Assembly: GCF_017642925.1 (NCBI RefSeq) | Contig: NZ_JAEPOL010000007.1 | Span: 1-64,000 of the forward strand | Source of the DNA: Maricaulis sp. | Lineage (GTDB): Bacteria; Pseudomonadota; Alphaproteobacteria; Caulobacterales; Maricaulaceae | DNA: 64,000 nucleotides | Direction of reading: 5' to 3' | Part shown: positions 34,828 through 44,674 of the stretch, in pieces | Numbering within the stretch: position 1 is the stretch's first letter | Layout: each line of letters begins with the position of its first letter | Made by a program: the position numbers and the translations under genes | The notes under the pieces: generated by a model | The model's input: only the letters and a program-made list of their open reading frames with translations | Told to the model about the DNA's origin: nothing | Databases searched by the model: none

Positions 34828-37785
34828 TTGGCTGACCGTCACAGCACACCAGCACTGGAAAACGCCGATATCGCGACGGCCAATGAAGTCCTCGCCGCGA
34901 TCGCACGCGTGCAGAGTGTATTCATTTCCGGCGAGGGCGCCGAGCGCGAAGCGTTCGACGATCTGCTGGAGACGGTGCTGCGCCTGACCAAGAGCGAGTA
35001 CGGCTTTATCGGTGAAGTGCTGCAGGACGCCGGCCGGCCCTATCTCAAGACCTGGGCGATCACCGATATCTCCTGGAATGCCCAGACCCGCGAGTTCTAC
35101 GAGACGAATGCGGCAAACGGTCTGGAATTCCGCAATCTCGACACCCTGTTCGGCTACAGCCTGAAGACCGGCGACCGGGTCATCGCCAATACGCCGGTGG
35201 AACATGCTGCAGTAGGCGGATTGCCACCCGGGCATCCGCCGCTCAACGCCTATGCCGGTATTCCGCTTCACTCGCATGGCGAGTTCGTTGCCCTTCTGGG
35301 TCTCGCCAACCGGCCGGATGGATATACGGATGCGGCGTTGAAGGATATTTCACCGCTGCTGCAGACCATCGGCGATATCATCTATGCACGCCGCACTTCC
35401 CGCGACCGGGACAATGTTCTGCAGCGGCTGGCTGAGTCCGAGCGCCGCTTCAGCCTGGCCATCGCCGGCATGACGGCCGGCATCTGGGAAGTCGATCTCG
35501 TCAACAACGAGCTGTTCACCTCGAACCGCCTGCTCGAGATTATCGGCCGTCCGCCCAGTGCCGAGGATCGCGGCACCTATGCCCGTGACGGTCTGGACCT
35601 GCTGCTCTCGCGGATCCATCCGGACGACCGGACGCGGGTCCACGAGGCCCTGCAACACGCCTGGACGACCTGCGAGCCGCTGGAGATTGCCTACCGTTTC
35701 CAGCATGCCGACGGGCACTACTTGCATCTGCATGTGCGCGGACAGGCCCAGCAGGACATGTCCGGATGCGCGATCCGCATGGCCGGTTCGGCAGAGGACA
35801 TCACCGAAAAGATGCGCCTCGTCGATGTTGAGGAGCGCACGCGCGCCCGGCTTGCCGCCGTCACCGAGCTGAGCGGGATCGGCAGCTGGGAAGTGGATCT
35901 TGTGACCGGCGCTGTGGAGTGGGACGCAACCACCCGTCGGATCCTCGACGTGTCGCCGAATCACGAGATCACGCGCGAGGATCTCATCTCCTTCATCGCG
36001 GAAGAGGCGCGCGCTGACGTCCGCACGACCGTTGACGGATTTATCGGCGATCTGGGCAGCTGGGACATGGAAGTCCCGATGGTCACGGCCGCCGGCCGCC
36101 GCATCTGGGTGCAGGTGGTCGGCAAGCCGGTGATTGCCGATGGCCGGGCGATCAAGCTGATCGGGTCCTATCGCGACGTGACGGAACGCCGCTCACGCGA
36201 GGCGGAGATGGCGACCCTGTCGAGCCGTCTGTCCATGGCGCTGGAGGCCTCGGCGGTGGGCGTCTGGGAATTCGGCATCGACACACCTCACTTCTGGTGG
36301 GACGAGGCCTGCAACCGCATCTTCGGGCGCGAGGGTTTCGATGAGGAGATGACCTTCCAGAAGTGGCGCGAGTGCGTGCACCCCGAGGACTTCCATCAGG
36401 TCATGGCGGTTGTCGACGAGGCGATCGAAAGCGGCGGACCGGCGATGTTCGAATACCGCGTCATCCTGCCGGACGACAGTATACGCCATGTCCGCGTGAG
36501 CGCGTCGATTGTCCGCCGCTATGACGGGAGCCGGGTTATCTCCGGCACCAATTTCGACATTACCGACGATGTAAACACGGCCCGCGAGCTGGACCGCCGC
36601 CGCAAGGAGGCCGAACAGGCCAACGCGGCCAAGTCGCAATTCCTGGCCAATATGAGCCACGAGATCCGCACGCCGCTCAATGGCGTTCTGGGCATGGCGC
36701 AATTGCTGAAGATGACGCATCTAGACGGGGTGCAGGCGAACTATGTCGAGACGCTGCAATCCTCCGGCCGGGCATTGCTCAGCCTGATCGAGGACGTGCT
36801 GGATATCTCCAAGATCGAGTCAGGGGTGGCTGAAGCGGCCTTCGAGCCGTTCGACCTGCACGACATGGTTGCCGACGCGCTGCGTGTGGTCGAGCCGATG
36901 GCGCGCGAGAAGGGCCTGGCCGTCGGTTGCGACATGGCGGCCGACATTCCCGCCCGGGTCGGGGGTGACGAGGCGCGGCTGCGCCAGGTGCTGATCAACA
37001 TCGCCGGCAATGCCGTCAAGTTCACCGATGCGGGCCATGTCGACGTAAGAATCTACCGAACAGAGGGCGACCGGATCCGGTTCGAGGTCCAGGACAGCGG
37101 CCCGGGTATTCCGCAAGACCGGCTGGAGCATGTCTTCGACCGCTTCGCCCAGGTCGATGCGTCCGTGACGCGCAAGCATGGCGGCTCCGGGCTGGGCCTG
37201 ACCATCTGCCGGGAAATCGTCCGGCAAGCCGGCGGCGAGATCGGGGTCGACAGCCGTCTGGGCGAGGGCGCCTGCTTCTGGTTCGAACTGCCGCTGCCGG
37301 AAATGGCCGCTGTCGAGGACGAGGACGTGCGCAAGGAGCGGCCGGCGCTGCCGGTGGCGCCGGGCCGGATTCTCGTGGTGGACGACGTCGAGACCAATCG
37401 CGTCGTCGCCGCTGCGCTGGTGCGCTCGCTGGGTCACGAGGTGGATACCGCCGCTGACGGGCTGGAGGCGATCGAAGCCCTGGCGAACACGCCCTACGAC
37501 GCCGTGCTGATGGATATCCAGATGCCCGTCATGTCCGGCGAGGACACCATCATCCAGATCCGCAGTTCGAGCGAACGCTGGGCCAATCTACCGGTCTTTG
37601 CCGTCACGGCTGATGCCACGGCCGGTGCGCGCGAGCGCTATCTCGATATCGGTGCCACGGACTATCTGTCCAAGCCGCTCGATCTGGAAAGCGTGCGCCG
37701 TGTGCTCGATGCGGCCTTGTCTGCCGAGCGGGAATCTGCGGAGCCGGGCAGTGGCGAGACCGGCGGCCGGGCCGCAGCCGGCTAG
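34828..37785 (+). CDS. Hybrid sensor histidine kinase with GAF, three PAS and receiver domains
   Basis: The ~985 aa cytoplasmic protein runs: GAF (roughly 30-195), PAS 1 (~210-335), PAS 2 (~345-460), PAS 3 (~465-590), dimerisation domain with His611 in [15 protein letters not shown], HATPase with [20 protein letters not shown] and [14 protein letters not shown], and a C-terminal receiver with Asp896 in [13 protein letters not shown]. No membrane helix is seen. There is no in-frame ATG near the start; TTG at 34828 with GGGGGTAGGA ahead is preferred, TTG at 34774 being an alternative. The partner phosphotransfer protein is not in the window. Confidence 0.92.
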   Translation: MADRHSTPALENADIATANEVLAAIARVQSVFISGEGAEREAFDDLLETVLRLTKSEYGFIGEVLQDAGRPYLKTWAITDISWNAQTREFYETNAANGLEFRNLDTLFGYSLKTGDRVIANTPVEHAAVGGLPPGHPPLNAYAGIPLHSHGEFVALLGLANRPDGYTDAALKDISPLLQTIGDIIYARRTSRDRDNVLQRLAESERRFSLAIAGMTAGIWEVDLVNNELFTSNRLLEIIGRPPSAEDRGTYARDGLDLLLSRIHPDDRTRVHEALQHAWTTCEPLEIAYRFQHADGHYLHLHVRGQAQQDMSGCAIRMAGSAEDITEKMRLVDVEERTRARLAAVTELSGIGSWEVDLVTGAVEWDATTRRILDVSPNHEITREDLISFIAEEARADVRTTVDGFIGDLGSWDMEVPMVTAAGRRIWVQVVGKPVIADGRAIKLIGSYRDVTERRSREAEMATLSSRLSMALEASAVGVWEFGIDTPHFWWDEACNRIFGREGFDEEMTFQKWRECVHPEDFHQVMAVVDEAIESGGPAMFEYRVILPDDSIRHVRVSASIVRRYDGSRVISGTNFDITDDVNTARELDRRRKEAEQANAAKSQFLANMSHEIRTPLNGVLGMAQLLKMTHLDGVQANYVETLQSSGRALLSLIEDVLDISKIESGVAEAAFEPFDLHDMVADALRVVEPMAREKGLAVGCDMAADIPARVGGDEARLRQVLINIAGNAVKFTDAGHVDVRIYRTEGDRIRFEVQDSGPGIPQDRLEHVFDRFAQVDASVTRKHGGSGLGLTICREIVRQAGGEIGVDSRLGEGACFWFELPLPEMAAVEDEDVRKERPALPVAPGRILVVDDVETNRVVAAALVRSLGHEVDTAADGLEAIEALANTPYDAVLMDIQMPVMSGEDTIIQIRSSSERWANLPVFAVTADATAGARERYLDIGATDYLSKPLDLESVRRVLDAALSAERESAEPGSGETGGRAAAG

Positions 37786-38219
37786 CGCGCTTCGGCGAGA
37801 CCCTCGCGGGCGAGCTCGTCGGCCCGTTCGTTCTCGGGGTGGCCGGCATGGCCCTTGATCCACTGCCAGTCGATATCGTGCTTCTGTGTCAGCGTGTCGA
37901 GGCGCTGCCAGAGATCGACATTCTTGACCGGCTTCTTGCCGGCGGTCTTCCAGCCGCGCTTCTTCCAGCCGTGGATCCATTTGGTGATGCCGTCGCGCAG
38001 ATAGACGCTGTCGGTGACCAGCTTCACTGTCTGGCCGGGACGCTTGAGCGCTTCGAGCGCCTGGATCGCCGCCATCATCTCCATGCGGTTATTGGTCGTG
38101 TCGCGCTCACCGCCCTTCAGCTCCTTGCGGTGGCCATTCCATTCCAGGATGGCGCCCCAGCCGCCGGGTCCCGGATTGCCGGAGCAGGCGCCGTCGGTGT
38201 GGATCACGATCAGGGTCAT
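37782..38219 (-). CDS. rnhA: Ribonuclease HI
   Basis: Cuts the RNA strand of RNA-DNA hybrids. The 145 aa protein has all catalytic residues: D9 ([16 protein letters not shown]), E47 (NNRMEMMAA), D70 (VTDSVYL), H124 ([13 protein letters not shown]) and D134. It converges with the hybrid kinase, the two stop codons sharing CTAG. Its start overlaps the stop of the DUF1801 gene by four bases (ATGA). Confidence 0.97.
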   Translation of the reverse strand: MTLIVIHTDGACSGNPGPGGWGAILEWNGHRKELKGGERDTTNNRMEMMAAIQALEALKRPGQTVKLVTDSVYLRDGITKWIHGWKKRGWKTAGKKPVKNVDLWQRLDTLTQKHDIDWQWIKGHAGHPENERADELAREGLAEAR

Positions 38220-38635
38220 TCGGGATATTTTTCCGCCATGTCGGCCAGGCCGGCCCGGATCAGCTCTTCGAGCACGTCCAGATCGACATCGGCCAGCTTG
38301 TTGATGTTGAGGCAGGACTTGCCGGACTTGTGCTTGCCCAGGCGGGCAAGGATGGCACTGTGATCGGAATAGCCGGGCATGATGTAGACGGCCATGTTCG
38401 CCTTGCGGGGCGAGAAGCCGGTGCGCATGAAATCGCCTTCCCGGCCGCTGTCATAGCGATAATGGTATTGTCCGAAACCGATGATGGCCGGGCCCCACAT
38501 CCTCGGCTCCTCGCCGGTAATGCGGGTCATCATGGCCAAGAGGGTTTCCGCGTCGGCGCGCCGGACCGGATGCTCGATCGATGCGATGAAGTCTGCGGGG
38601 GAAGCGCCGGTCGGCTGCGTCTTGTTCTCGCTCAT
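38216..38635 (-). CDS. DUF1801 domain protein
   Basis: The 139 aa protein has the DUF1801 pattern: [45 protein letters not shown], split here as [16 protein letters not shown], then [17 protein letters not shown] and [20 protein letters not shown]. The family is small, cytoplasmic and of unknown function. It is between ispH and rnhA, coupled to rnhA by a four-base overlap. Confidence 0.88.
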   Translation of the reverse strand: MSENKTQPTGASPADFIASIEHPVRRADAETLLAMMTRITGEEPRMWGPAIIGFGQYHYRYDSGREGDFMRTGFSPRKANMAVYIMPGYSDHSAILARLGKHKSGKSCLNINKLADVDLDVLEELIRAGLADMAEKYPE

Positions 38636-38646
38636 CGCAAGTGTCC

Positions 38647-39594
38647 TCAGGCCACGGCACGCGGCAGTTTGAACACGACGTCTTCCTTGGTCACGCTGAC
38701 ATGCTCGACGGTCACATCATAGCGCTCGCCGAACGCTTCGATCAGACCCTGCACGAGGTCCTCTGGCGCCGAAGCGCCGGCCGTGATGCCGACGCTGGCA
38801 ATCCCGGCCAGCGCATCCCAGTCGACATCGGCGGCGCAGGAGACCAGTTCGGCCCGCGGCGCACCGGCGCGTCTGGCGACCTCGACGAGGCGAACGGAGT
38901 TGGACGAGTTGGGCGCACCGATCACGAAGACGATGTCTGACCGCGAGGCGACCGCCTTCACGGCATTCTGGCGGTTGGTGGTGGCGTAGCAGATGTCTTC
39001 CTTGTGCGGCGCCTTCATCTGCGGGAAGCGCGCCTGCAGCACCTCGACGATCGCCGACGTGTCGTCCACAGACAGCGTGGTCTGGGTGACAAAGGCGAGT
39101 TGTGCCGCGTCGCGCGGGGTGAAGCTCTGCGCGTCCTCGACGGTTTCCACCAGGGTGATGGCGCCGTCCGGCAATTGTCCCATCGTGCCGACGACTTCGG
39201 GGTGGCCGGCATGGCCGATCAGCACGATCTCGTCGCCATTGGTGAAGTGGCGCTGGGCCTCGACATGGACCTTGGAGACGAGCGGGCAAGTGGCATCGAC
39301 ATAGATCATCTCGCGCCGCTGCGCTTCTGCCGGCACGCGCTTGGGCACGCCATGAGCGGAAAACACCACCGGCCGGTCGTCCGGGCACTGGTCCAGCTCC
39401 TCCACAAAGACGGCGCCCATGGCTTCCAGGCGTTCGACGACATGCCGGTTATGCACGATCTCGTGGCGCACATAGACCGGCGCGCCGAAGCGCTCGAGGG
39501 CGCGTTCGACGATCTGGATCGCCCGGTCCACACCGGCGCAGAAACCGCGCGGCGCGGTCAAGAGAAGGGTGAGTGGCGGTCGGGGCGCGCTCAT
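38647..39594 (-). CDS. ispH: 4-hydroxy-3-methylbut-2-enyl diphosphate reductase IspH
   Basis: Last enzyme of the MEP isoprenoid pathway, forming IPP and DMAPP with a 4Fe-4S cluster. The 315 aa protein holds the three cluster Cys in [13 protein letters not shown] (C19), [10 protein letters not shown] and [15 protein letters not shown]. The ATG at 39594 ([17 protein letters not shown]) was chosen over a 41-residue upstream extension. Just downstream, after 11 bp, is DUF1801, then rnhA, so these three may be one transcript. Confidence 0.97.
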   Translation of the reverse strand: MSAPRPPLTLLLTAPRGFCAGVDRAIQIVERALERFGAPVYVRHEIVHNRHVVERLEAMGAVFVEELDQCPDDRPVVFSAHGVPKRVPAEAQRREMIYVDATCPLVSKVHVEAQRHFTNGDEIVLIGHAGHPEVVGTMGQLPDGAITLVETVEDAQSFTPRDAAQLAFVTQTTLSVDDTSAIVEVLQARFPQMKAPHKEDICYATTNRQNAVKAVASRSDIVFVIGAPNSSNSVRLVEVARRAGAPRAELVSCAADVDWDALAGIASVGITAGASAPEDLVQGLIEAFGERYDVTVEHVSVTKEDVVFKLPRAVA

Positions 39595-39716
39595 CGGCTC
39601 GCAATCTCCTTCAGCGATGCCGTTGCGGAAGCCGCATGTGCATCGTATGACCGTCCTAACAAAGTGCCCGGCCGCTATCCAGTGGCGGGGTCCGTTTCCA
39701 GGACAGGTAGTGCACA

Positions 39717-40310
39717 ATGTATTTCACTCGGGCGTTCTCCAGTCACGTGCGGTCCATCGCCGCCCTCGCTGTCACAGCAGGCCTGCTGAGCGGCTGCCAG
39801 TCGGTGTCCGATGCCCTCTCGTCGCCGGAGCCGAATGCCGGACCGTGCCCGTCGGCCCTGTCGCTGTACGAAGCGCAGCGCCTGGTCGAGCTGGAAGGCG
39901 GCGAAGTGGCCTACGAGAATGTCGGCTTTACCGGCGAGATTCTCGCCGTGCGCTCGCTGTGCAGCTATTACGGCGAACGTCCGATCCTGGCGAATCTCGA
40001 GATCGATATGGGCTTCGGCCGCGGTCCCGCCGCACGCGGCGATGCGCGCACCTATGAGTATTTCGTCGCCATTACCCGCCGTGACTACGACGTGATCCAC
40101 AAGGAAGTCTTCCCGATCCGCGTCGAATTCGACGCCGGTGAGGACCGCGTCTACCTGACCGAGGAGATCGACGCGATTTCGATCCCGCGGGCAGACGAGG
40201 GTACGTCGGGCGTGAACTTCGAGATCATCGTCGGCTTCGAGCTGACCCCGGAACAGATCGCCTTCAACCGCTCCGGTCAGCGCTTCCGCGTGGCAGCCGG
40301 CCAGGACTAG
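39717..40310 (+). CDS. Conserved putative lipoprotein
   Basis: The 197 aa protein has a lipoprotein signal ending LLSGC and no recognised domain. The mature part is rich in beta-strand pattern ([38 protein letters not shown]). It ends four bases before argS, so it is likely co-transcribed. It appears to be lineage-specific; no function is proposed. Confidence 0.8.
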   Translation: MYFTRAFSSHVRSIAALAVTAGLLSGCQSVSDALSSPEPNAGPCPSALSLYEAQRLVELEGGEVAYENVGFTGEILAVRSLCSYYGERPILANLEIDMGFGRGPAARGDARTYEYFVAITRRDYDVIHKEVFPIRVEFDAGEDRVYLTEEIDAISIPRADEGTSGVNFEIIVGFELTPEQIAFNRSGQRFRVAAGQD

Positions 40311-40314
40311 AAAC

Positions 40315-42081
40315 ATGCCTTCGATTGCCGAACAGCTCAGCCGTGTGCTGGGCGACGCGTTTGCTTCCCTCGAGCTTCCGCGGGAGCTGGGCCGTGTCAC
40401 CCCGTCCAAGCAGAACCCGGAACGCTTTCCCTTTCAGTGCAATGGCGCCATGCCGGCGGCCAAGCAGGCGGGCAAGCCGCCGCGCGAGATCGCCCAGGCC
40501 GTGCTGGACCGGATCGCCGGTGATGCGCTGATCGAAAAGGCGGAAATCGCCGGACCGGGCTTCATCAACCTCCTGCCGGCCGCCGCGGCGATCAATGCCC
40601 GCGCTGCCGAGATCGCGTCGGATGACCGCGCCGGTGCGCCGCAAGTTTCCGAACCGCGCAAGGTGATGATCGATTTCGGCGGGCCGAATGTGGCCAAGCC
40701 GATGCATGTCGGCCATCTGCGCTCTTCTGTGCTGGGCGACAGCCTGCAGCGCCTGTTCCGCTTCCGCGGCGACACCGTGATCTCCGACATCCACCTCGGC
40801 GACTGGGGTCTGCAGATGGGCCACCTGATCACCGAGCTGGAAGAAGAACAGCCCGATCTTCCCTATTTCGACGCCGCGATCACGGAGGGCTACCCGTCCG
40901 AACCGCCGGTCGATATCGAGGATCTGGCGCGGCTCTATCCGCAGGCCTCCAGAAAGGCCAAGGAAGATGCCGACCGGCTGGCAAAGTCGCGCCGAGCAAC
41001 GGCCGAGCTGCAGGCGGGCCGGGCCGGCTATCGCGCCCTGCTGCGCCACTTCATCGACGTTTCCGTTGCGGCGCTGAAGAAGGATTTCGGCGATCTGGGT
41101 GTCCATTTCGACCTGTGGAAGGGCGAAAGCGACGTTAATGATCTGATCGACGGGCTGGTGGCCGACTTCAAGGCACGCGGCGTGGCCGAGGAAAGCGAGG
41201 GCGCCTGGGTCGTCCGGGTCGCCCGCGACGGCGACAAGAAAGAGCTGGCGCCGCTGATCCTGGTGACGTCGGAAGGCTCTTCGCTCTACGGCACGACCGA
41301 TCTCGCCACCATTCTCGACCGCAAGCAGTCGGTCGGCCCCGACCTGACGCTCTACGTCGTCGACCTGGCGCAATCGGACCATTTCGAACAGGTCTTCCGC
41401 GCCGCCGACAAGGCCGGCCTGGCACCGGAAGGATCGCTGGAGCACGTCAAGTTCGGCACGGTCAACGGCACTGACGGCAAGCGTCTGCGTACGCGCGACG
41501 GCGGGACTTTCCGCCTGGCCGATCTGATCGCCAGCGCCATCGAGCGGGCGGACCAGCGCCTCAAGGAAGCCGGTCTCGCCGCCGATGTCGGTGCGGAAGA
41601 GCATGACCGGGTGGCGCGCATGGTGGGCCTTGCCGCGATCAAGTTCGCCGACCTGCAGAACTACCGCACGACCAACTATGTCTTCGACCTGGATCGTTTC
41701 ACCAGTTTCGAGGGCAAGACCGGTCCCTACCTGCTCTATGCCGCGGTGCGGGTGAAATCGCTGATGCGCCGGGCGGCCGAGGCGGGGGTCGAGCCGGGGC
41801 CGATTTCGGCCGAGGCGGCCGAGGAGCGCGATCTCGTTCTGGCGCTGGACGCCTTCGGCGCGGCGCTGGAGCAGGCCTGCGAGAACCGGGCGCCCAACGC
41901 GATCTGCGACCACGCTTTCACGCTGGCCCAGGCCTTCTCGAAATTCTATTCGGCCTGCCCGATCCTGTCGGCAGAGACTGAAGCCGTGAAGCGTTCGCGT
42001 CTGGCGCTGGCCGAAGCCACGCTGAAACAGCTGGAGCTGTGTCTCGGCCTGCTCGGCCTGGAAGCGCCGGAACGGATGTAG
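40315..42081 (+). CDS. argS: Arginyl-tRNA synthetase
   Basis: Charges tRNA-Arg. The 588 aa class I protein has the N-terminal Arg-S domain (PREIAQAVLDRIAGDALIEKAEIAGPGFIN-like, residues ~1-95), the HIGH-type motif KPMHVGHLRSSVLGD, and the DALR anticodon-binding domain at the C-terminus. As in most arginyl enzymes the KMSK loop is altered (TDGKRLRTRDGG). The last 18 bases, from GCGCCGG to TAG, recur 549 bp downstream. Confidence 0.97.
   Translation: MPSIAEQLSRVLGDAFASLELPRELGRVTPSKQNPERFPFQCNGAMPAAKQAGKPPREIAQAVLDRIAGDALIEKAEIAGPGFINLLPAAAAINARAAEIASDDRAGAPQVSEPRKVMIDFGGPNVAKPMHVGHLRSSVLGDSLQRLFRFRGDTVISDIHLGDWGLQMGHLITELEEEQPDLPYFDAAITEGYPSEPPVDIEDLARLYPQASRKAKEDADRLAKSRRATAELQAGRAGYRALLRHFIDVSVAALKKDFGDLGVHFDLWKGESDVNDLIDGLVADFKARGVAEESEGAWVVRVARDGDKKELAPLILVTSEGSSLYGTTDLATILDRKQSVGPDLTLYVVDLAQSDHFEQVFRAADKAGLAPEGSLEHVKFGTVNGTDGKRLRTRDGGTFRLADLIASAIERADQRLKEAGLAADVGAEEHDRVARMVGLAAIKFADLQNYRTTNYVFDLDRFTSFEGKTGPYLLYAAVRVKSLMRRAAEAGVEPGPISAEAAEERDLVLALDAFGAALEQACENRAPNAICDHAFTLAQAFSKFYSACPILSAETEAVKRSRLALAEATLKQLELCLGLLGLEAPERM
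42064..42081 (+). repeat. 18 bp direct repeat, copy 1 (argS 3' end)
   Basis: GCGCCGGAACGGATGTAG forms the last six codons of argS including the stop. An exact copy lies at 42613-42630. The bases just before each copy are also similar (CTGGAA versus CTTGAAG). The bases after it differ. Confidence 0.9.
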
Positions 42082-42085
42082 CGCT

Positions 42086-42103
42086 CTCCCCCGAACGGGG
42101 GAG
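42086..42103. repeat. Hairpin repeat after argS
   Basis: CTCCCCCG-AA-CGGGGGAG is a perfect eight-base-pair stem followed by GTTGCCCGCACGGCAATCGG with its own TTGCC/GGCAA pairing. It is of the same style as the hairpins around the DUF559 gene. It could end argS transcription, but no T tract follows. Confidence 0.65.
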
Positions 42104-42131
42104 GTTGCCCGCACGGCAATCGGTTAGGGTG

Positions 42132-42152
42132 GTGAAAACTAGGAGTTTTCAC
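42132..42152. promoter_or_regulatory. Perfect palindrome ending at the start codon of the small secreted-protein gene
   Basis: GTGAAAACT-AGG-AGTTTTCAC has nine-base perfect arms and a three-base centre. The ribosome-binding AGGAG (42141-42145) sits in the centre and first arm, and the ATG begins directly after the palindrome. As RNA it would hide the ribosome site; as DNA it could be an operator. Confidence 0.6.
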
Positions 42153-42542
42153 ATGATCCTGACCGTCCTAGCCGCGCTTCTCGTGGCGTCTGAACCTTCG
42201 ACCTTCTCCGGCGATCCGGCGGATCACTCTGCCTGGATGCAGCATGCCTGCCGAATCCAGCAGGTCGACCGTAGCGGTGGTGTGCCCGAGGATCACGACG
42301 CGTTCTGTTCCTGTCTCGATAGCTATCTGCAGGAGAACGCCAGCCCCGAGGTCTACCGCCTCTTCGCACTCGGCTCCCAGGGCGCCATCCAGGACCGCTC
42401 CGTACTGCCCGACTGGGAGGCGGCCCGCGATACATCTGCGGCCGAGGCGGCAGCGCTTCCTGCTGAGGAGCAGGCTGGCCTGATGGGGCTTCTGCAGGGC
42501 GGCCTGGGTACCTGTGTGAGCTATTCCTATCAGGGCGATTGA
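42153..42542 (+). CDS. Small secreted protein of unknown function
   Basis: The 129 aa protein begins with a signal peptide (MILTVLAALLVASEP). The mature part has four or five Cys (HACRIQQ, DAFCSCLDSYL, GTCVSYSY), suggesting disulfides, and a mainly helical acidic pattern. No family is recognised. It lies between two copies of the argS 3' end, after a hairpin repeat, and is led by a perfect palindrome carrying its ribosome site. Confidence 0.75.
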   Translation: MILTVLAALLVASEPSTFSGDPADHSAWMQHACRIQQVDRSGGVPEDHDAFCSCLDSYLQENASPEVYRLFALGSQGAIQDRSVLPDWEAARDTSAAEAAALPAEEQAGLMGLLQGGLGTCVSYSYQGD

Positions 42543-42612
42543 CCGGGCGCGGATTAATCGCCCTGGCAAGGCGCAGACAGCTTGAGCTCAGCCTCCTCCT
42601 TGCCGCTTGAAG

Positions 42613-42630
42613 GCGCCGGAACGGATGTAG
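42613..42630 (+). repeat. 18 bp direct repeat, copy 2
   Basis: An exact copy of the argS 3' end (GCGCCGGAACGGATGTAG), 549 bp from the first. It is outside any gene, ten bases before the stop of the second serine hydrolase. Confidence 0.9.
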
Positions 42631-42639
42631 AGGCCGTTG

Positions 42640-44154
42640 TTATTGCGCAGCGGTTTCCAGTTCGGCGATACGGGTCCGGGCATTCTCGCACCAGCTACAT
42701 CCGCCGTCGTCCGGCGCGAGCGCCAGCGATGTGCGGAAGGCCGCCAGCGCCGCCTCGGTATTGCCCAGTGCGAATTGTCCCTCACCGAGGCTGTCGTACA
42801 AATTTCCATCGCCCGGGAAGAGCGTGGTGTTCAATTCGAACAGGGCGACAGCCCAGTCTCCGCGTTCTTCACTCAGCAGATGAAAGCCGACCCGGTTGAG
42901 AATGCGGCGGTCGCTGAGCGCGCGGCTGGTCATCATTTCCAGGTGCGCGGGCAGTTCGGTGACCCGTTCAACTGGCTGGCTCTGACTGAACTGGTTGATC
43001 AGCGTATAGGGCGAGGCGTGAACCGGGGTGGCCTCGTAGGCCGGGTCTACCAGCATGCGACGCACCACCGCGCCCATGCGATCCACGGCGGGGCGGCTTT
43101 CATTGGTCCAGTGCATGATCAGAATGTCATCTGCTGGATAGCGGCGGATCGTGGCATTGAAGAGCCCGTTCGAGCCGGCGTGATTGACGGGCATCCCCTC
43201 GGATCCGGTTTCCACGATCCAGCCATAGCCATAATGGTCCGGGTCTCCTTCTTCCCACCGGATGTGCGGCGCATGCATCTGTGCGGTGGACTCCGCTGAC
43301 AGAATAGTGCCGTCCTGCAGCGCGCGATGCCATTTGCCCATGTCGACAAGCGTTGTGTAGAGGCCGCCATTGCCCAACATGTGCCAGGAGACTTCCTCGT
43401 CCCGCCAGCGATCGATGAAGCTGCCGATATCCGCCTGTTCGGGGTCCAGGAAGCCATGGAAATACATGTGCGCCAGGTCCTCATCATCCCAGTCGCGCAG
43501 GCGGTAACCGGTCTGGTCCATGCCGGCCGGGTCCAGCACAGCCTCGATCAGGAAATGTTCGTAATCCATGCCGCTGACGTCCTCGATAATCGCGGCGAGA
43601 ACGGTGTAGCCGCCATTGCTGTATTCCAGCGACGTGCCCGGTTGTCGGCTCAGCGGACTGGCGAACAGTGCGGCAAAGAAATCCTCGCGCGACTTGTAGG
43701 GGCTGTGATCGCTGCCTTCATAACCGCCGGTATGGTCCGACAGGCCGGACGTGTGCGTCAGCAGCTGGTGGATGGTGATGCCGGTCTTGTCGGCAGGCAG
43801 ATCGGCAAAATACTGATCCAGTGTGTCGGATACGCTCAGCTGGCCGCGCTCCTGGAGCACGAGTATGGCCGCCGCGGTGAACTGCTTGGTCAGCGAGCCC
43901 ATGTCGAACACGCTTTCAGGCGTTGCCGGATATTGGGCGCCACGATTGGCCAGTCCGTATCCGGTCGAAATGAGGGTTTCATCACCGATCGTGACCAACA
44001 GGCCGCCGGCCGAACCAACCGCCTCTGCCGTGGCGATATAATCCGTGATGCGTTGCTGTGTGTCCTCGTTGATCGTAACGATCTGGGCGAATGCGGACGT
44101 GGAAATGAGTGACGTGGCCGCCAGAAGACTGGCAGCGAAAATCTTGAAAGGCAT
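42640..44154 (-). CDS. Serine hydrolase (beta-lactamase family) with C-terminal TPR-like segment
   Basis: The 504 aa exported protein starts MPFKIFAASLLAATSLISTS with a signal peptide ending near AFA. Catalytic motifs are SLTK (FDMGSLTKQFTAAAI), the YxN motif in EYSNGGY, and HAGSNG near the C-terminal side. After residue ~430 there is a TPR-like helical pair (NLYDSLGEGQFALGNTEAALAAFRTSLALAP). It probably acts on a peptide or ester in the periplasm. The long upstream in-frame extension to 44532 crosses the gcv leader region and was rejected. Confidence 0.88.
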   Translation of the reverse strand: MPFKIFAASLLAATSLISTSAFAQIVTINEDTQQRITDYIATAEAVGSAGGLLVTIGDETLISTGYGLANRGAQYPATPESVFDMGSLTKQFTAAAILVLQERGQLSVSDTLDQYFADLPADKTGITIHQLLTHTSGLSDHTGGYEGSDHSPYKSREDFFAALFASPLSRQPGTSLEYSNGGYTVLAAIIEDVSGMDYEHFLIEAVLDPAGMDQTGYRLRDWDDEDLAHMYFHGFLDPEQADIGSFIDRWRDEEVSWHMLGNGGLYTTLVDMGKWHRALQDGTILSAESTAQMHAPHIRWEEGDPDHYGYGWIVETGSEGMPVNHAGSNGLFNATIRRYPADDILIMHWTNESRPAVDRMGAVVRRMLVDPAYEATPVHASPYTLINQFSQSQPVERVTELPAHLEMMTSRALSDRRILNRVGFHLLSEERGDWAVALFELNTTLFPGDGNLYDSLGEGQFALGNTEAALAAFRTSLALAPDDGGCSWCENARTRIAELETAAQ

Positions 44155-44409
44155 GAATATATCCCGAGCTAGTTCGTGGTTGGGATGCGGGCTGGGTGCG
44201 ATTCGGATGCAATCGGGGTTCAGCGGGCTGCAGTCGCCGCACCCTGTCTGGGGGCGCAGTGTTCTCCCCATCCAGTACCGGCCTGTCCCTGTCCTGTTAC
44301 GGCGGGTTACGCCCCACGAATTAACCGCCTTGTGACATTGACTCTTCGCCATGGATTCATAGAGTCCGCCGCAATCGCGAGACGGGCGCAGTGTGCGTCT
44401 TGCGGGACC

Positions 44410-44666
44410 AAACTCCCCGCGGGAGAGACCGGCGAATAAGCCGGCGCCGAAGGCGCAACCGCCCCGGAAACGCTCAGGCCGAAGGACCGCGGGAGAGATA
44501 AACGCTGGAAAGTGGATGGGGTTCGCCTTCATCCCACCGACGGAGCAAGCGACTTCCGCCGTGATCGGACGGCATGAGGAAGGTCGCGGAATCTCTCAGG
44601 TTATCGGGACAGCGGGGGCGAAGGCTTGCAGGCACACGGGCTTGCAGGATCGCCCCCATGCAAGGA
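44410..44666 (+). ncRNA. Glycine riboswitch (tandem gcvT-type aptamers) and expression platform
   Basis: Two glycine-aptamer blocks precede gcvT. The first has GCGGGAGAGACCGGCG and GCGCCGAAGGCGCAAC, the second GCGGGAGAGATAAACG and a GGAATCTCTCAGG close, as in the known gcvT element. Aptamer 1 spans about 44415-44485 and aptamer 2 about 44486-44610. Two possible hairpins then compete: GGGGGCGA (44614-44621) with TCGCCCCC (44650-44657), and CTTGCA (44641-44646) with TGCAAG (44659-44664), the latter reaching the AAGGA ribosome site at 44662. Glycine probably switches gcv on. Confidence 0.92.
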
Positions 44667-44674
44667 CCCGATCG

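Noticed and set aside
40264-42114. Minus-strand frame opposite argS
   Set aside because: Shadow of argS with no ribosome site or motif.
44338-44366. TTGACT as a -35 for the gcv operon
   Set aside because: No -10 box at a fitting distance. The promoter could not be placed.
44155-44532. N-terminal extension of the second serine hydrolase
   Set aside because: It would overlap the gcv leader and precedes a good signal peptide at 44154. The extension has no homology.
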